This document shows, piece by piece, positions 3,940 to 5,759 of a stretch of DNA of 5,759 nt. This stretch comes from Desulfobulbaceae bacterium (GTDB lineage Bacteria; Desulfobacterota; Desulfobulbia; Desulfobulbales; DAOVSZ01), in contig DAOVSZ010000191.1 of the NCBI GenBank assembly GCA_030627725.1, positions 1-5,759 of the forward strand. The letters are read 5' to 3'. A program made the translations under genes and the position numbers. Below the pieces are notes generated by a model, which was not told where the DNA came from, did not search any database, and saw nothing but the letters and a program-made list of their open reading frames with translations. Position 1 is the stretch's first letter. Each line of letters opens with the position of its first letter.

Positions 3940-5759
3940 AACTGTTCAATTCCGCAAAACACAAAACACAAAGGTCGCAAAATAGCCGGGCTGAGATGAT
4001 TGGTGTTCAGCCCAGTTGTATGATGGCCCTTGAACCTCGCATCATGTTTGATGGAGCTGTGGCCATGACTGCGGCAGAAGTTGCCGATATCGCCGATGTT
4101 GTTGATGCGCCTGACCACAACCTTGACAATATGAACAACAACCATGCTGAGGTCGATTTCCAGAACCTTGTAAAGGATTACACCCCGCCGCCTGCGCAGA
4201 TCCATAAAGAGATCGTTTTTGTCGACAGCACGGTCATGGATTATGATCAATTGACACAAGGCATCTCATCCGATGCCCGCGTTGTGATCCTCGATTCCGA
4301 GGCCGACGCCGTTTCACAGATCAGCGCCGAACTTTCCAAATACAGCAACCTTGATGCAATCCACATCGTCTCCCACGGCGGGCCGGGAAATCTACAGTTT
4401 GGGAACGGTTCCTTAAGCCTTGCAAACCTTGATGCCAACACAGACCAGCTAACCGCCTGGGGAGAATCTTTTTCGTCAGAAGCGGACATCATGCTCTACG
4501 GTTGCGATGTCGCAGCAGGTGAAAATGGCCAGACATTTGTCAGTCAGCTCGCCGAATTGACTGGGGCCGATGTTGCGGCCTCAACAGACACGACAGGCGC
4601 GGTTGAGAAAGGCGGGGATTGGAACCTGGAAAAAGAGACAGGGACCATCGAGACCGGATCCGCGTTCAATCAAGTCATCCAGGCTTCCTGGCAAGGGACC
4701 CTGGACACCGCGACTCTTGTCTCGGTTGATTCTGCGGAAAATCTTGCGGACGCGGCCACCTGGGATACGCCGGACGCCACGGATGACGGCTGCTACGTAG
4801 CCTTTGCCTCAACCGCGACAAACCTGGTCACAGGAGACACCAACGGCTGGTCCGATATTTTTGTCCGCAACACTGAAATCGGGGACACGGTCAGGGTCTC
4901 TATTGACTCCAGCGGCGCTCAGGGAGTCAGCGGTGGGAGCTATTCTCCCTCTATCAGTCACAACGGACGTTTTGTGGCGTTTCAATCCGCTGCCACAAAC
5001 CTGGTCGCAGGTGATACAAATGCCAAGACTGATATTTTTGTCCATGACCGAGACACGGACAATGACGGCATCTTTGATGAGGCCGGCGCCATATCCACAA
5101 CAAGAATCTCTGTTGACTCAGCCGGCGTCGAGGGTGACAACCACAGTTATAAACCCTCGATCAGCGATGACGGCCGGTATGTGGCCTTTTATTCTGATGC
5201 CACAAATCTGGTTGCCGGGGACACAAACGTTGTATCTGATGTTTTTGTCCATGACAGGGATGCAGACAATGACGGCATCTTTGATGAGGCCGGGGGTATC
5301 TCCACTGTCAGGGCCTCTCTCCATTCCGACGGCTCCCAGGCTACGGGAAACAGCTATGCTCCCTCGATCAGCGGAGACGGCCGGCATGTGGTCTTTGCTT
5401 CCAGCGCCACCGATCTTATAACCGGTGACACCAATGCAAATACCGACACCTTTATACACGACCGTGATGTTGACAATGACGGGACCTATGACGAGGCCGG
5501 TTTCATTGCAACAAACAAGGTCTCCATTGCCTCGGACGGCACCCAGGGAAACAGTTACAGCGGCACAAGCCCGAAAATTTCAGAAGACGGCCGGTTCGTG
5601 GTCTTTGACTCAGCTTCAACCAACCTGGTAGCAGGCGATACCAATGCCACAAACGACGTTTTTGTCCATGACCGTGATACAGACAATGACGGGATCTATG
5701 ATGAAGCCGGAGCAATTGAAACAAAAAGGGTCTCGGTTGCCTCGGACGGCACACAGGGC
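3936..5759 (+). CDS. N-terminal part of a giant exoprotein: LEPR motif, DUF4347 caspase-like domain, calcium-loop beta-propeller (runs off the window)
   Basis: The frame stays open for 608 codons to the window edge, so the gene is partial at its 3' end. There is no Sec signal, as expected of a type I secretion substrate whose export signal is C-terminal. Residues 32-41 read LEPRIMFDGA, a motif seen at the start of many large bacterial exoproteins that carry DUF4347. Residues ~92-245 match DUF4347: EIVFVDSTV, then IHIVSHGG with His147, then DIMLYGCDVA with Cys190, then GGDWNLE at ~226-232. The His-Gly and Cys placed 43 residues apart after hydrophobic strands resemble the catalytic dyad of caspase-fold (clan CD) peptidases; activity is an inference. 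From ~277 the protein consists of WD40/PD40-type blades with the core PSISxDGRxVAFxSxATNLVxGDTNxxxDxFVHDR. Blade 1 is short (~59 residues, no insert). Blades 2-4 are 69-70 residues and carry DxDxDGxxDE; blade 5 is cut by the window end. Likely a secreted adhesin or surface protein that needs calcium. Its start follows from the GGAGGA site and the ATGA overlap with the FecR gene. Confidence 0.88.
   Translation, partial: MKLFNSAKHKTQRSQNSRAEMIGVQPSCMMALEPRIMFDGAVAMTAAEVADIADVVDAPDHNLDNMNNNHAEVDFQNLVKDYTPPPAQIHKEIVFVDSTVMDYDQLTQGISSDARVVILDSEADAVSQISAELSKYSNLDAIHIVSHGGPGNLQFGNGSLSLANLDANTDQLTAWGESFSSEADIMLYGCDVAAGENGQTFVSQLAELTGADVAASTDTTGAVEKGGDWNLEKETGTIETGSAFNQVIQASWQGTLDTATLVSVDSAENLADAATWDTPDATDDGCYVAFASTATNLVTGDTNGWSDIFVRNTEIGDTVRVSIDSSGAQGVSGGSYSPSISHNGRFVAFQSAATNLVAGDTNAKTDIFVHDRDTDNDGIFDEAGAISTTRISVDSAGVEGDNHSYKPSISDDGRYVAFYSDATNLVAGDTNVVSDVFVHDRDADNDGIFDEAGGISTVRASLHSDGSQATGNSYAPSISGDGRHVVFASSATDLITGDTNANTDTFIHDRDVDNDGTYDEAGFIATNKVSIASDGTQGNSYSGTSPKISEDGRFVVFDSASTNLVAGDTNATNDVFVHDRDTDNDGIYDEAGAIETKRVSVASDGTQG
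4941..5759 (+). repeat. Tandem 207-210-bp coding repeats (propeller blades 2-5)
   Basis: Equivalent codons recur at 4941 (YSPSIS), 5148 (YKPSIS) and 5355 (YAPSIS), exactly 207 bp apart; the fourth (SPKIS, Pro at 5571) is shifted by one codon to 210 bp. The unit continues to the window end and probably beyond. Blades 2 and 3 share 29 identical bases at 5058-5086 and 5265-5293, covering the calcium-loop insert, while elsewhere the units have diverged. This points to old duplication with local conservation or gene conversion. A degenerate ~59-residue version lies just upstream (Pro codon at 4770). Confidence 0.88.

Noticed and set aside
3852..4259. 135-codon open frame on the - strand
   Set aside because: It runs antisense through the FecR 3' end and exoprotein 5' end, which have recognisable domains, a strong ribosome site and an ATGA overlap. 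Its product has no recognisable motif.
3936..4300. LapA-type N-terminal retention module with a di-alanine LapG site
   Set aside because: No TAAG/PAAG-type site or retention-module pattern is seen in the N-terminal region; the LEPR motif and DUF4347 occupy it.
4804..5421. 205-codon open frame on the + strand within the exoprotein
   Set aside because: It is in another frame of the 3936-5759 gene. Its product is a low-complexity Pro/Ser/Thr/Met sequence that repeats with the 207-bp period, as expected of a shadow of the tandem blades, and it lacks a ribosome site.
4941..5759. Cadherin, VCBS, BIg or RTX (GGxGxDxxx) adhesin repeats
   Set aside because: The core PSISxDGRxVAFxSxATNLVxGDTN is a WD40/PD40 propeller blade. 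No RTX nonapeptides appear; the calcium-type motif is an inserted DxDxDGxxDE loop. RTX or other repeats could still occur beyond the window.

Overview
The window looks like an accessory cell-surface or secretion locus of a Gram-negative bacterium with moderate GC. A lipoprotein-type TolC homologue and Sec signal peptides imply an outer membrane. The set TolC + TPR + FecR-domain protein + very large repetitive exoprotein, set among short palindromic and heptamer repeats, is most reminiscent of sulfate-reducing or related Desulfobacterota. That placement is an inference from gene content and style; no phylogenetic marker is present.

Layout, all genes on the + strand. Bases 1-283 are non-coding: twelve tandem octamers (1-96), a REP-like palindrome (106-136), then AT-rich DNA with a palindromic putative operator abutting a TATAAT box (195-224). 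Bases 284-2110 encode a TolC-family outer-membrane lipoprotein with an unusual ~118-residue C-terminal tail. Its stop codon lies in the left copy of an 8-bp target-site duplication around a 122-bp MITE-like element with IS66-type ends (2117-2238). A near-consensus sigma70 promoter (2274-2302) follows and probably drives a three-gene unit: a small secreted TPR protein (2341-2775), a secreted FecR-domain protein (2878-3939), and the start of a giant exoprotein (3936 to beyond the window end). A long hairpin made of heptamer repeats (2770-2864) separates the TPR and FecR genes. The FecR and exoprotein genes overlap by ATGA, with a strong Shine-Dalgarno, so they are probably translationally coupled.

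The exoprotein has no Sec signal. It opens with an LEPRxMFDGA motif, continues with a DUF4347-type domain carrying a His...Cys pair like caspase-fold (clan CD) peptidases, and then enters WD40/PD40-type beta-propeller blades. From the second blade on, every complete blade has a ~10-residue calcium-loop-like insert (DxDxDGxxDE). A working model is that the exoprotein is a type I secretion substrate, the TolC homologue is its outer-membrane exit duct, and the TPR and FecR proteins are periplasmic assembly or anchoring partners. The ABC transporter and membrane-fusion protein needed for type I secretion are not in the window and would have to lie outside it. The most novel points are the combination of a caspase-like head with calcium-loop propeller blades coupled to FecR/TPR partners, and the IS66-type mini-element inserted at a stop codon.
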